This document shows, piece after piece, positions 1-49,070 of a DNA stretch of 64,000 nt. The translations under genes were made by a program, and so were the position numbers. Origin of the DNA: Penaeus vannamei (lineage: Eukaryota > Arthropoda > Malacostraca > Decapoda > Penaeidae); NCBI RefSeq assembly GCF_042767895.1, contig NC_091590.1, forward strand, positions 2,729,324 through 2,793,323. Reading direction: 5' to 3'. The notes under the pieces are model-generated. The model was not told where the DNA came from. It made no database searches and worked only from the letters and a program-made list of their open reading frames with translations. How positions within the stretch are numbered: position 1 is the stretch's first letter; each line of letters starts with the position of its first letter.

Positions 1-250
1 GAGCAGCTCTGCACACGGCGAGCACCAAAGGGGAATTGTGTGTTCGAGTGTGCGTGAGTTGGTGACGTCACAAGAGCGAGCGAGAGCGTGATTGGTCCAC
101 GAGTGGGATCGAGTGAAGCTCATTGGCTCGCGTGAGAAAGAGGAAAGAAAACGGAGCGTGAGTTGCGCAGACGCGTGAGGGGAACGTGACGTCACAGAGA
201 AGGGAGGAGTTTCTCGACGTCACAGAAAGGGGAGGAGTTTATCGGTCTGA
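1..250 (+). promoter_or_regulatory. CRE/CCAAT-rich promoter-like segment upstream of gag-like ORF
   Basis: Two perfect TGACGTCA palindromes lie at 63-70 and 187-194, and a third GACGTCA is at 216-222. Inverted CCAAT boxes (ATTGG) lie at 91-95 and 122-126. This density of ATF/CREB-type and NF-Y-type sites resembles a polymerase II promoter, possibly the U3 part of an LTR whose left edge is outside the window. No matching right-hand LTR was found, so the LTR reading is inference. It could also be the promoter of an unrelated plus-strand transcript. Confidence 0.4.
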
Positions 251-1197
251 GAGTAGAGACTGTAGAGTAAAGATCTCTGTTGCAAAGAATATAATTACTA
301 ATTTATGCTGATTGAGCTTATGAATGCATGAACTCTTTTAATTAAAGATTATAATTTTGATAATAAACTCCTCAAGTATAAGTATTGATTGTCTATGTAT
401 AAGTCTTAAATGCATACAATTCAATAATCCTTTTTAGTGATATTATATTGATATTAGGCTATTTATTAAGTTTTCTTGTAAGTGCTAGTGTATAAAGTAA
501 GAAAGTTTTACTAACATAACACAACAAAACTTTTCGACCATTTCATGATACATATATCTTTTATCACTTTGATTTTAGCTTCCTCAATTGGTTTAAAGGT
601 AATAATTTAATTCCCCCAATATCGTGACAAATTTTTTTCATCAGTTTTACGTGTGAATAATAGGGGATTATACATTTTGAAAATTTAGATATCTGTGTAG
701 TACTGGTGTTGTGACTTTGGAAAAAGAAGAAGAGAGAGAGAGGAAAAGTGACTATAAAAAGAAGAGAGAAAGACGAAAAGTGACTCTATTAAAGAGAAGA
801 GAGAGACGATAAAACACAAGTGAGTTGCGAGGGCCGTTGGCTCGACTCTTCTTGTCGTTTCAAGTAGGAATTTACGTCAGGCTGCGAGGGCCGGGTGCCT
901 GGCTGACACTTGAAATTCCAAGAAAGTAATTGTGACTCGGAAGTAACAAGACAATTGAGCTAAAAGGAAAAAGGATCCCTAGGATATTAAAAACAACAAC
1001 AAAAAACACAGTACTACCAACCAGTGTTAAGTGTGCATGTCCTAGGAAGACAGCAATAGAGGGGAACGGAGAACAGTGAATTAGGTAAAACTGCGGATCC
1101 CGAGCCAGGAAATTCTGAAACTCGCGGAGAATTTACCAATACTTCCAGTTCGGACTTCCTTCAAGAATCTTTTACGTGGGCAGAGGCTGCCATCGAC
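251..1197 (+). other. AT-rich leader between promoter-like segment and gag-like ORF
   Basis: No ORF of note is present. The segment is AT-rich to about 720, then purine-rich (GAGA runs at 725-815). It has two related stretches with the core TGCGAGGGCCG (about 827-838 and 881-892). The ORF start at 1198 follows directly. It is probably the untranslated leader of the retroelement. No primer-binding site was recognised with confidence. Confidence 0.35.
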
Positions 1198-2082
1198 ATG
1201 GGGCAAGAACCTAATCAACGCCAGACTACCGACACGAATCTGAGAAGGGAAGTCGAACGACTGATGGCGGTAGTGACAAGCCTTCGTCAGCAGGTCGCTC
1301 AGCTCAGGGCACCAGACCCAGCGGGAGGCGTGGTAAGGCCTGTCGAAGTGGTGCTGAGAAGCAGTTGTATTCCCATGTTCAAGGGGAAGGAGGATGAACT
1401 ATTGGGAGGCGAGTGGATTGCCCGGGTGGAGTCCGAGATTGAGCGGATGGGACTCACGGGAGACCGAGAGAAGATAAATTTCGCCTTAAGTCACATCCAT
1501 CCAGAAGAGGGGAATGCAAGGGTGATCGCCCAGGTGAACCCATCCCGTTGCGCTTGGGAGGACTTCAAGGGGGCCATTCTGGCCATATTCTCCCAAAGGA
1601 CGAAATTTTGGGATGAATGCCTAAGAGAGGCCGAGCGATATCAGGACGAGTCCTTTGAGGAGTGGTTGCACAGCGCTAAAGCTCTCCGAATGAATTTTAC
1701 TCTCTTATGGGTATGGCCTTTCCCTGAAGATGCATTATTCTCCATAACCATGAGGTGTTTGGCAGCAACTATGGTTGGCTCTGCTTTGGACAAGTACAGA
1801 GTTGGAGATGAGTGGGATGTACAGAAGTTAAAAACCCTCCCATACTCACAAATCATAAAAGATTACAAGGGATGGGTGGAGAAAAACAAGGAGAAGGATG
1901 AGCAGTTTCAATCAACTCTGCGTTCCAGGTTTGAAGCCACTACAGCAGTGGCAAGGGGGAAGAGAGTGCCGTCGACCAGGGCCAAACGCAAGAACCTGGC
2001 GAAGATCAAATGTTTCTTCTGTGAAGAACGTGGTCACATAGTCCAAGATTGCCCGCAGAAGAAAAATTACGGCACTGGTTAA
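1198..2082 (+). CDS. Retrotransposon Gag-like protein with CCHC zinc knuckle
   Basis: This is an intact 294-residue ORF. The N-terminus (about residues 15-40) is a heptad-like, probably coiled-coil stretch (LRREVERLMAVVTSLRQQVA). It is followed by an alpha-helical capsid-like region (about 60-220) with a typical retrotransposon Gag pattern (FKGKEDELLGGEWI, then WEDFKGAILAIFSQR and YQDESFEEWLHSAKALR). The C-terminus is basic and ends in one zinc knuckle, CFFCEERGHIVQDC (C-x2-C-x4-H-x4-C, about residues 273-286), the nucleic-acid-binding module of Gag. The chosen ATG has a good context (GACATGG). In a live LTR element Gag assembles the particle and packages RNA. Here the sequence downstream has many stops, so this is either a decaying Ty3/gypsy-like element or a solo gag. 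Family assignment below 'Gag' is not possible by eye. It lies convergent to the Fat-like gene, with about 4.7 kb between their stops. Confidence 0.75.
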   Translation: MGQEPNQRQTTDTNLRREVERLMAVVTSLRQQVAQLRAPDPAGGVVRPVEVVLRSSCIPMFKGKEDELLGGEWIARVESEIERMGLTGDREKINFALSHIHPEEGNARVIAQVNPSRCAWEDFKGAILAIFSQRTKFWDECLREAERYQDESFEEWLHSAKALRMNFTLLWVWPFPEDALFSITMRCLAATMVGSALDKYRVGDEWDVQKLKTLPYSQIIKDYKGWVEKNKEKDEQFQSTLRSRFEATTAVARGKRVPSTRAKRKNLAKIKCFFCEERGHIVQDCPQKKNYGTG

Positions 2083-3560
2083 GAGTCGAAAAACTCTTCG
2101 GGTCTGTCCTAGGGGGACGGCAACAAAAAGAAATAAAAGTAGATGTATACGTACGGGAAGCCGAACGCCAGAATTATTCCCAGATACATGATGACTAAGG
2201 TAAAGGTACCTAAAGTCGAAAGTATTTTACTGCAGTTTGGGACTCCGGGGCGAGCCCAGCACTGGTTAAGTATTCTATAAGCAGGGAGCAGGAGGAGGAA
2301 CCTTCCTTCGCTTGTACCACAGGAATTGCTTGTAAGTGGAATACTTGAAGGAGAGCCGGTGAAGGCACTAGGGGAGGCCCAGATGACCTTCAGGATGAGA
2401 GGAAAGGTATTCTCTCACAGGTGCATGGTATTTCAGGACGAGGTCATTAACTTTCAGGGGGATTGTGATGTTACTAGTAGATTTTGACAAATGGAGAATT
2501 TGTCAAGGATCTTAAGTCCTGCAGAAAGGTATGATAACCCATAAGGGACAAACCGGTTCAGTCACCTCAGGTGGTAGGGAGCCACCAGATGAATAAGAGT
2601 CTGGAGGAGCTAAGGATCTAAGGAAGATTTAGCAGAGGATGAGATTGACTCTTAATAAATATGCAGTGGTTTCACTGGAAAGCAGCTGTATTGATAGGAT
2701 GTCTTAGAAGAAAAGGTTGAAAAATGGAGGATGGAACTCCAATAATGGTTAGAGGAACTCCATTACAGGAGGATTGTGTTACAATTCCTGTTATATGCAA
2801 AACAGAGAATAAGGTGAAACTCCCAGCTTGTAACTGGGGTAGAATACCACTACTAATCTGCCAAAAATGGAGGATAGCACACGCATTCCCTATGCAAGAG
2901 ATGGATATGGAACCGTTTGGGAATTTAGACAAGGGTCTTAATGTAAAACAGAGTAATGGCTAAGTTAACAGTAAATGCTGCAATAACGGAAAGACCAGAG
3001 AATGGGGATCAAGATGATTACCCATTGGAACAGGCACTTCAGTTCGACCCTCAACATTGAAACCTTAATATGTAAAAGCAGGTCGGTATCCTACTTTCAG
3101 TGAAGATTGCATTCAGAAATTACTGAAAGAATTAGAGATGGATAGTTGGGTACTATCTACAAACCAGAGGAATGACAGGATAGGTGCCTGAGGGAGAGCA
3201 GGATGAAGAGGAAGATGGACTGCCCTGGTTGTTAGAAGAAATGATTAGAGAGTAGAGATAAGATTCTCTATATGGACCTGTAATCCATTATCATAAGGAT
3301 AAGACTGAAATTAATTGAAAGAAGGTGGATCCAAAGGTAGAGATAAAGGACCTCTTTACAGAAATCAGCCCCAGAATTCGATGAGGGAAGTCGAGGAAGT
3401 GCGTTGCGGAACCTCAAAGGAGAGGAAAAGGCTTTGGCTCAAGGTGAAGTCTGGCTGAACATGAATTAGTGTTAATGACCAGAGGTTTCAGAGAGGTCTC
3501 AAATGGTGTTCAAGGGAACCAACATTGTGAAAATAAGAGAAAAAGAAGCCTTTTCAAGGT
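2083..3560 (+). pseudogene. Decayed downstream (protease/pol-like) part of the retroelement
   Basis: No long frame is left. About 2205-2470 is partly readable in one plus frame, interrupted by a stop: a stretch containing LLQFGTPG, then GILEGEPVKALGEAQ and RGKVFSHRCMVFQDE. This is the position and general look of a retroviral-type aspartic protease region, but the catalytic D-S/T-G triad is not intact. A 79-codon open piece at 2724-2963 is not recognised. No reverse transcriptase motif was seen. Placement directly after an intact gag is the main argument for a pol remnant. Confidence 0.4.
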
Positions 3561-3724
3561 TGGATGACTTCTTTATGTTTGGACCTAAATTCAAGCAAAT
3601 ATCTTGGTATATGATAAGTTATTTTTATCAGAGATCTAAGGGTAGTTAATAATAATTCAATTCAGTCTAAAGCATGTTTGGGTAAGGTTAATGCATCTAT
3701 ATATGGCCATGTGAAGGCAATTGC
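3561..3724. other. AT-rich sequence, nothing recognised
   Basis: Short AT-rich stretch between the retroelement remnant and the 46-bp minisatellite. No ORF or motif supports a feature here. Confidence 0.3.
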
Positions 3725-4035
3725 CTGTGTTTGTTATAACCATTAATTAGTAATTAAATTTACAGTTATTTCTTGTGTGTTATAACCGTTAATTGGTAAT
3801 TAAATTTGTAGTTATTTCTTGTGTGTTATAACCATTAATTGGTAATTAAATTTGCAGTTATTTCTTGTTTGTTATAACCATTAATTAGTAATTAAATTTG
3901 AAGTTATTTCTTGTTTGTTATAACCATTAATTAGTAATTAAATTTGAAGTTATTTCTTGTATTTGTTATAACCATTAATTAGTAATTAAATTTGAAGAGT
4001 TATTTCTTGTGTTTGTTATAACCATTAACCATTAT
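3725..4035. repeat. 46-bp AT-rich minisatellite, about 6.5 copies
   Basis: The unit contains GTTATAACC, ATTAATTAGTAATTAAATTT and TTATTTCTTGT. GTTATAACC recurs at 3733, 3779, 3825 and onward, giving a 46-bp period. Copies differ by a few substitutions, and the right-hand ones are slightly longer. It lies beyond the 3' end of the Fat-like coding region. Confidence 0.85.
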
Positions 4036-4670
<635 letters not shown>

Positions 4671-4869
4671 CAAAGACACACACACATGCAAATATCAAAG
4701 CAAATAATACAGTCCATCTTTTTCACTGAAAGAACTTTGATAAATGTAAAAAATACTCATAAAAAAAACAAAGGTTGTTAGATCATAAAACATACAAGGC
4801 CTTGACCAGATCTGATATGGCCTGTATTAAGAACACTTCTGTCTGGCTTCAATAAATACCAGTAACAAG

Positions 4870-6783
4870 TTATTACAAGTTTATTTACAAAATCTGTATA
4901 AAACAATAGCTGCAAAAGCAACCATACAATTATTCATAAAACTGTTTTAATATAACCGTTACTCCTGTATTAGTTCACATTAAAAATATGAATCCCTCCT
5001 CTACAGAGTATAGCTATTATCACAAGTACTTCGGTTAGTACAATAACCTATCAGGAACGGAATGGTACAGAGGATATGACAGCTGGTAAGATTGCAAAGC
5101 ACAATATTCATGACATGGTCAGTAATCAGTCCTTCAATATTATAAACAGGGATTTCTTTGTTAGTTCCAGAAAAAAAAGAAAGATTAATATGGATAACAT
5201 TAAAAAAAATTAACTTGTTTTACTGATCATGTCACATGTCAAACCGAGTAAATGAAATAGGTGAACTTACATCTCCAGTTCCAACGTACAGGTAATGCAA
5301 TTTGAATATTCAATTATGTTTACAAAAACGTTCCTTGGTTATGTAGGAAGCCTGTTTTGGGAAGCAGTTTTGGAGAATTGTCTATGCTTGATTGGATTAA
5401 TTAATATATCATTGTCAATAAAATACATAAAAATTACTGAAGTAATATTTTTAAAAGTTTATATATATATTTATATGTATATATATAAAAGCTGCTCAAT
5501 TCATGTTAATCAAGTTTAGCAACAAGCATCATTCCAGGTCGTCATGGCAACTACAGGACAAAGCCCAATACGGCAAGATGGGCATCCTGCACTGCCTGGC
5601 CACGACACCAACTCTCTCCTATGCTCTTTGCACAAGGACACTTAAGGACACAAGAAACTGCCACCTTAAACAGGAGGGAAGTCTTCCATTTTAAATGCAA
5701 TCAGTTCTAGTAAAATAAATACAATCAATAGTTTCTAAACATTTCACATACGTCACAGTAAGAAAAGAGAAATCTCCAATGACTTTGTGTAAACACAAAT
5801 CATATTTTAATCTATCGTCCTATGAATAATGAAATAAGGAGTCAGAGATAAAATGAAACATATAAATGAATCTAAAATACCAAAATGTAGTACCAATAAT
5901 GATACAATAAAATGCAAAAAATGCATTACATATTTCCTATTTCTAACATGGACTAGTCAGTCATTCAGCCCAATCTGTGACTGGTTAGTTACCAAGAATC
6001 TTCACAGGCAGCTTGACACCTTACCTGAAGAATCTAACCCTGTCAGTTCACACTGGAAAAAATATAAACATTCTGTGGAACACATTTTGGAAATTATTTA
6101 CAATGACCACTTTTTTTTTTTTATTTACAGTACTTATTTACAGTCACTGTTTTACACAGGCGACTTCTAAGTACTAGCAGACTGATCCATCTGCTGGCAT
6201 GAGTCGCGCAGTTCAGAGTAGCACCAATAGCCTTGAGAATCTAAATAATCAAGGGAGACATCTTGTCACTTGTTCGCAGACAAACTTCTATCATCTCCAG
6301 TGCTATTGACTAAAGTATAATGCATCTATACCACACACTTGTCTAGATTTTCTCTTTTGGAAACTTTGATAGAAATTGGCACTTTGCCCAAGGAAATCAA
6401 AATTCAGGTTCACTTCAGAAAATATCTGGAACCTTTTTCTATGTCCTCTTGTGAATCATTGAAAACCTTGGATTTTAGGCACACTGGAAGATATACATAA
6501 CACTTAAAAGGAATCCCTATGTAACCTTAGTCAGCTTACAGGCACTAAGAAATGGCAGCTGTAATTCACAAAAGAATCCACTTTACACATTTCCACAGAC
6601 ACTAATGAGAATACCATTGTCCTAAAATATCCTTTTCTTTTCCATTTTCCAGTCATTTTCCTAAAAGTTCTTTTTAGACACAACTATACACCTTTCCTTG
6701 GTTTAAACTATTTGTGCGCTTTCACTTGGATTATTTTTTTCTTTAGAGTTTTGTTTTTTTAAAAATCTAGCAATCCATCAAAC
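4870..6783 (-). other. Probable 3' UTR of the Fat-like gene
   Basis: This directly follows the stop codon of the minus-strand Fat-like gene and has no competing ORF. Minus-strand AATAAA hexamers (plus-strand TTTATT) occur at 6120-6125 and 4880-4885, among others. Either could be the polyadenylation signal, so the distal limit is a guess. Low-complexity (TA) lies at about 5460-5490. Large decapod transcripts often have 3' UTRs of 1-2 kb, so the whole stretch could be transcribed. Confidence 0.35.
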
Positions 6784-42028
<35,245 letters not shown>

Positions 42029-42336
42029 CTGGGGGGGAAGGAGGGAAGGGGGGGTGTCAGAGAGGGTTATAGTGTTTTCTAAAAAAAATTCTGAAAATCT
42101 GTCTGTGTGTATGAGGTTATTTTTTTTTAAGGTTTTCGTTAGCTGTGTCAAAAAATAAAAATAAAAATAAAAATGCATACACACATAAATAAATAAATAA
42201 ATAAATACAGACACATGAATAAATCAATCAATCAATCAATCAATAAATAAATACGTAAATAAATAAATAAGTAAATAAGTAAATAAACAAACAAACAAAC
42301 AGATAAATAAATGAATAAATAAATAAATAAATAAAT

Positions 42337-42400
<64 letters not shown>

Positions 42401-43540
42401 CGTGTAAGGAGACGTATGTATGTACATATGTATGTATGAATGCAAATGGCATTCATAAATATAATGTTCCCGGTAAACACACCTTAAAAAAAAACAATAG
42501 CATTCTTATCCATAAACATAATCGGTTTTTGACAAGATGAAGGTAAAAAAAAAATGCAAAAATTTTCCAAAATCGTTTTTCCGTTTTAGAAAGTGGTCGC
42601 TGTAGGCCGGAAGACACGTAAACATCCTCATCTTCTGTGTCTACTTTCAGGAAGTTAAGAAGGAGGGAGGAATAAACAGATCGTAAAAAGGAAAAAGAAG
42701 AAGAAGAAGGAAAAGAAGAAGAAGAAGAAGGAGAAGAAGAAAAAGGAGAAGAAGAATTTTTCCTCACTTAATCCTTCTTCTTTCTTCTGTTTACAGTTCG
42801 TAAACAGAAGAAGGGGTTCAGAGAGAAAGAACAAAAAACAAGAGAGGGAACAACAATAACGGAGAGGAAAAGACAAAGAAAAGATGAAAGGAAGGAAGGA
42901 CGGAAAGAAGCACAAGGAGAAGAAGGGAACATGAGAGAATGAGGGGATGATTAACAGCAAAAAGGGAAGACGAGGAAAACGAAGAAGAGGAAGAGGAGGA
43001 GGAGTTGGAAGAGGAGGAGGAGTTGGAAGAGGAGGAGGAAGAGGAGGAAGAGAAGAATAAGAATGAGAAGGATAAGAAGGAGGAAGAGAAGAAGAAGACG
43101 AAGAAGAACAAGGAGAAGGAGAAGAAGTTGAAGGTAAAGGAGAAGGAGGAGAAGAAGAAGACGAAGAAGGAGAAGAAGAACCATGAAAATGAGAAGGAGG
43201 CGGAGGATGATACGGTGAAAGAGAAGGAGGCGGAGGATGATAAGGTGAAAGAGAAGGAGAAGAACAAAGAGAAAGAAAAACGAAGAAAAGGAGAAGAAGA
43301 ACGAAGAACGAACAGAAGGATAAGAAGACCGAAGAATACAAGAAGGAGGAGGAGAAGGAGAGTGAGAATGAGAATGAGAAGGAGAAGGAGGAGGAAGGAG
43401 GAGCGAGGAGAATTAGAAGGAGGAGAAAGAGAAAGCGAAGGAGAAGGAGGAGGAGGAGAACTAGAACAAGGAGGAAGGAGGAGAAGGAGAGTGAGAATTA
43501 GAAGGAGGAGGAGGAGGAGAAGGAGGAGGAAGGAGGAAGG
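42029..43540. repeat. AAAT, (TA)n and GAA/GAG microsatellites upstream of exon 1
   Basis: (AAAT)n and (AATC)n lie at about 42185-42335, (TA)28 at 42343-42398, and GAAGAA/GAGGAG-rich sequence at 42680-43540. Long open frames here are shadows of trinucleotide repeats, not genes. Confidence 0.9.
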
Positions 43541-43640
43541 AGGAGCGAGGGCAAGGGCCGCATGCAGGGCTTTGAGACTAATTAATCCGAGCGGAATGCT
43601 CATCTTCACTCTAAATGTAATGAAGCTGCTGCGCCAGCCC
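43541..43640. other. Complex-sequence island A
   Basis: Non-repetitive island within simple repeats: GAGACTAATTAATCCGAGCG with a TAATTAAT homeodomain-type core at about 43579-43586. It is followed by a motif duplicated at 43817 (see findings). Possibly a conserved non-coding element; function unknown. Confidence 0.35.
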
Positions 43641-44560
<920 letters not shown>

Positions 44561-44822
44561 GAGAACGAGAGAGGGAAAGAGAGAGCGGAGCGGTAAAGGA
44601 GTTATTGATAAGGCAGAATTAAATTGGGCCGCGTCACACACGACTGCACATACAAGCAACGCCGGGGATCATTTCAAACTGAATCCCAGATGAGGTTCCA
44701 ACAACATCGTCCCCGGGAACCTATGATCTCACTCGACTCCCATTCCTCTTCAGAAAATTGGGAAGCAAAGGGGCGTGTGATGGGACATGATCGTTAGAAA
44801 ATCGAAGCCGCTATCATTGGAC
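44561..44822. other. Complex-sequence island B
   Basis: Contains TAAAGGAGTTATTGATAAGG and TTAAATTGGGCCGCGTCACA. Not coding as far as seen. Confidence 0.3.
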
Positions 44823-45206
44823 TAAATGTAATCTTTTTTTCTTTTTTTTGCAACGGTTTGGGTGTATAAGAAAAAAAAAATGTATATAATCATCACTTTT
44901 TTCTGCATGGTTTGGGTGTATAAGAAAAAAAAACTAAATATAATCATAACTTTTTTTTCTGCAAAGGTTTGGGTGTATAAGAAAAAAAAGTAAATATAAT
45001 CATTTTTTTCTGCAACGATTTGGGTGTATAAGAAAAAAAAATGTATATAATCATCATTTTTTCTGCCACGATTTGGGTGTATAAGAAAAAAAAGTAAATA
45101 TAATCACTTTTTTCTGCAACGATTTGGATGTATAAGAAAAAAAAAGAAAACTAAATATAATCATCACTTTTTTTCTGCAGCGATTTGGGTGTATAAGAAA
45201 AAAAAT
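44823..45206. repeat. Minisatellite with core GATTTGGGTGTATAAGAAAA, seven copies
   Basis: TTTGGGTGTATAAG (once TTTGGATGTATAAG) recurs seven times at about 50-60-bp spacing, each followed by an A run, ATATAATCATCA and TTTTTTCTGCAACG. Confidence 0.9.
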
Positions 45207-45460
45207 GTACAGATCGTATATTAATTAAATTATCGCATGTAATTTGCATTCCTTTTTGGCGACTTGATTGGATGACAGTTAAATGTAAATAAACCGCGCG
45301 CTGGGAATCTGAATTTGAATGGAAAATCTTAATTAGCAAGACTGGTAACACTTCTGTAATCTCAGAATCATATCGGTTCATGCATTGTGAGACGGCGCCT
45401 TTAGTGAGACGCACGTACGCACGCACGCACGCATGCTCGAACACATACATGTCGGGAATT
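45207..45460. promoter_or_regulatory. Complex-sequence island C with homeodomain and octamer-type sites
   Basis: AT-rich, non-repetitive. Carries ATATTAATTAAAT (about 45218), an ATTTGCAT octamer (45242-45249), GATTGGATGACAG (about 45268) and TCTTAATTAGCA (about 45328). Such clustering fits a developmental enhancer in an intron, but this is inference only. Confidence 0.3.
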
Positions 45461-45469
45461 GGGTTTGGG

Positions 45470-46230
45470 GGCTCTCCCCCCCCTCCTCTCTCCAGTTCCT
45501 CCACCTCCCCTCCCCTCTCCAATTCCCTACCTTCCCCCCTTCTCTCTCCACTTCCCTACCTTCCCCCCTTCTCTCTCCTTCCCCTACCTCCCTCCCCACC
45601 TCTTCACTTCCTACCTCCTCCCCTCCCCTTTCCACTTCCCTACCTCCCCCTCCCCTTTCCACTTCCCTACCTCCTCCCCCTCCTCTCCCACTTCCTCCTC
45701 CTCCCCCTTCTCCGTCTCTCCACTTTCCCTTTATCCATTTCGGAACTTAAACTCCACTGATTGCTTCCACCTCCACTTGTCTCCACTTCCCCTTGCTCTA
45801 CTCTTTATTTCAACGTCTTCTACTTCCTATTTCCTCTTTCTCCTCTCCTCCACTGCCCTCTTCCTCTTTAGTTCTCACTCCCTGCTCATTTCCCCACTCC
45901 CAAATGCCTGCTTCCCCACTTCCCCTTCCTCCACTCTCCCTTTCCCCATTTCTCCACTCCCCACTCCTCTCTTCTCCATTCTACACTACCAACATCCCCC
46001 CCTCCCCTCCATCCCCCACTCCCCTCCTCACTTCCCCCTTCTTGCTCCCTTCTCCCTCTTCCCACTCCTCCCTCCCCTCTTCCCCTCCCTTCACTCCTCC
46101 TCCCCCCTCTCCCCTCCTCCACTCCTTCTCCCTCCATCCCTCCACTCCCTCTCTCCCCTCTTCCCACTCCTTCACTCCCCTCTTCCCCTCCTCCACTCCC
46201 CCTCCTTGCTCCCCCTGTAACGCTAACATG
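45470..46230. repeat. CCCTCTCC/CACTTCCC-rich minisatellite
   Basis: Imperfect repeats of CTCCACTTCCCTACCTTCCC and related words over about 750 bp. No gene. Confidence 0.85.
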
Positions 46231-47125
<895 letters not shown>

Positions 47126-47410
47126 TTAAAAACCTCCCCCCGGGGCCATCGGCGGCAGAGACAACCACACCTTAGTTTACTCCCGATATTAGGCTTCCTG
47201 AGCGCCCCTTCCGCAAGGTCCATCCGCCCGTGTCCTCGCCAGGGGATCCTCGACCCTACGGCTTGCCACGGCCCGGCACGTTATTGGCCCCCGAGACGGA
47301 GAAATAACACCCGGGGTCGCTGGTGGTTTCAATCTCCTTTTCCGAAGACGAAATTGAAGGTCGCGGGAGTTTGCAGCGGCGGCCATAACACCTCTCGCAT
47401 GTCTTCCCCT
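47126..47410. other. Complex-sequence island D, GC-rich
   Basis: About 280 bp of non-repetitive GC-rich sequence (CGGGGCCATCGGCGGCAGAG at its left end, GCGGCGGCCATAACACC at its right) with several CpGs. A 65-codon minus frame inside has no cadherin character. It may be a regulatory island. Confidence 0.3.
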
Positions 47411-47527
47411 TCCTGTTTGTTCGCTCTTATTTCATTTCTCTCTCGTTCTTCTTCTTCTTTTTTAAGGGCCTTGCTTCTCTTTTTTTTAAGTATCTTGTAT
47501 CTTGGGTCTTGTCTCTCTCTTCTTTCT

Positions 47528-47592
<65 letters not shown>

Positions 47593-48740
47593 GTCTCTCT
47601 CTCTCTCTTTCTCTCTCTTTTCTCTTAATCTCTCTCTCTCATCTCTCTCTCATCTCTCTCTCATCTCTCTTTTCCATTCTCTTTCCTCCAATTCCATTCC
47701 ATACCTCTCTTCCCTCTCTCTTTCTCCCTTTTCCTTCCCTCTTCCCTTTCCCTTCCTCCTCCCTCTCCTTCCCTTTCCATTCCTTCTCTCCCTCTCTCTC
47801 CCTCCATTTTCATTCCTTTCCCTCTCTCCTCCCTCCTTCCTTTCCTCCCTCTCTCTCTCCCTTCTCTCTCCCTCTCCTTCCCTTCCATTCCTGACTCCTC
47901 CCTCCCTTTCTCCCTCCCTTTCCCTTCCCCTCTCTCCCTCTCCCTCCCTTTCCCTTCCCCTCTCTCTCCCCCCTCCCTGCCTCCCCTCCTCCCTCCCCTC
48001 TCTTACTTCCTTCATTATTCGAACTCGTCAAAACAACTCCTCTGGCAGTAGTAAGAGAGAAAATGAGGGGACAGAGTGATGCTAAAAAAAGTTGGCTGGC
48101 GGGTACGGGCATAAAAACATGGAGATAGGCACATAAATACATATACATACGCAAACACGTAGACACACACTTACACACACACACAGATACACAGGCACAC
48201 ACACATTCTCTCGTTTCTCTTGTCTCTCTCACTCTCTCTCTCTCCTCACTCATTTACTCACTCACTCACGCACGCACACGCACACACACCCTCTCACATT
48301 CAATCTCCCTCTCCCTTCTCTCTCTCTCTCGCCTCTCCTTCCTTTCCTCTTTCCCTCTCCCCTCCTCTCTCTCCTTTCCTCTCCCCTCATTCCCTCCCCT
48401 TCACTCTCCCCTCTTCTCTCTCTTTCAATCTCCCCTTCTCTCTCTCCTTTCCTCTTTCTCCTTCCCTCTCACCCTCCTCTCTCCTTCCCTCTCCCCTCCT
48501 CTCTCCTTCCCTCTCTCCTCCTCTCACTCTCCCCTCTCCCCTCTCCTCTCCTCTCCCTCTCCCCTCTCTCTCTACATCACTCTCCTCTTCTCTCTCCTTC
48601 CCTCTCCCCTCCTCCTCTTTCTCCTTCCCTCTCCCCTCCTCTCTCTACATCACTCTCCTCTTCTCTCTCCTTCCCTCTCCCCTCCTCCTCTTTCTCCTTC
48701 CCTCTCCCCTTCCGCTCACTCTCCCAAACATATATTCCGA
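47411..48740. repeat. (CT)n, CCCT and CA microsatellite block
   Basis: (CT)n at about 47530-47610, CCCTCTCTCC repeats to 48000, CA-rich 48125-48205, and CTCCTTCCCTCTCC repeats 48300-48720. No gene. Confidence 0.92.
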
Positions 48741-49070
48741 AAACTGATCTCCTGTCATTATTAATGGCGACATCTTGCAGCCGTCGATGAGGATTTCCCT
48801 CGGAGACAAGACCTGATACGCGGTGCCAATGTTGGTGCCAATGTCGAGATATTATATCGAAATTGTAATCGCATTTAGATCATTCTTGTTGGCGATAACT
48901 AAACGAAAGTCCAAAAGGCATTATCGTTTTAAGGGAATCAATAAAAGAGAAGGGAAAACAAATCATACAAAGCTAATGCAGAAATACAATAAAAAAGATA
49001 AATAAAAATATGCTGTGAATAAGAAGAAAAAGAGAGAATATATAAATCTTTGACGTTTCGTGTAAGAACC
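48741..49070. other. Complex-sequence island E
   Basis: Non-repetitive, with TCATTATTAATGGCGACATC near 48757. AT-rich to 49060. Nothing coding. Confidence 0.3.

Noticed and set aside
47189..47386. 65-codon minus-strand ORF in a GC-rich island
   Set aside because: No recognisable motif and no splice context linking it to the Fat-like gene. Kept only as a complex island.
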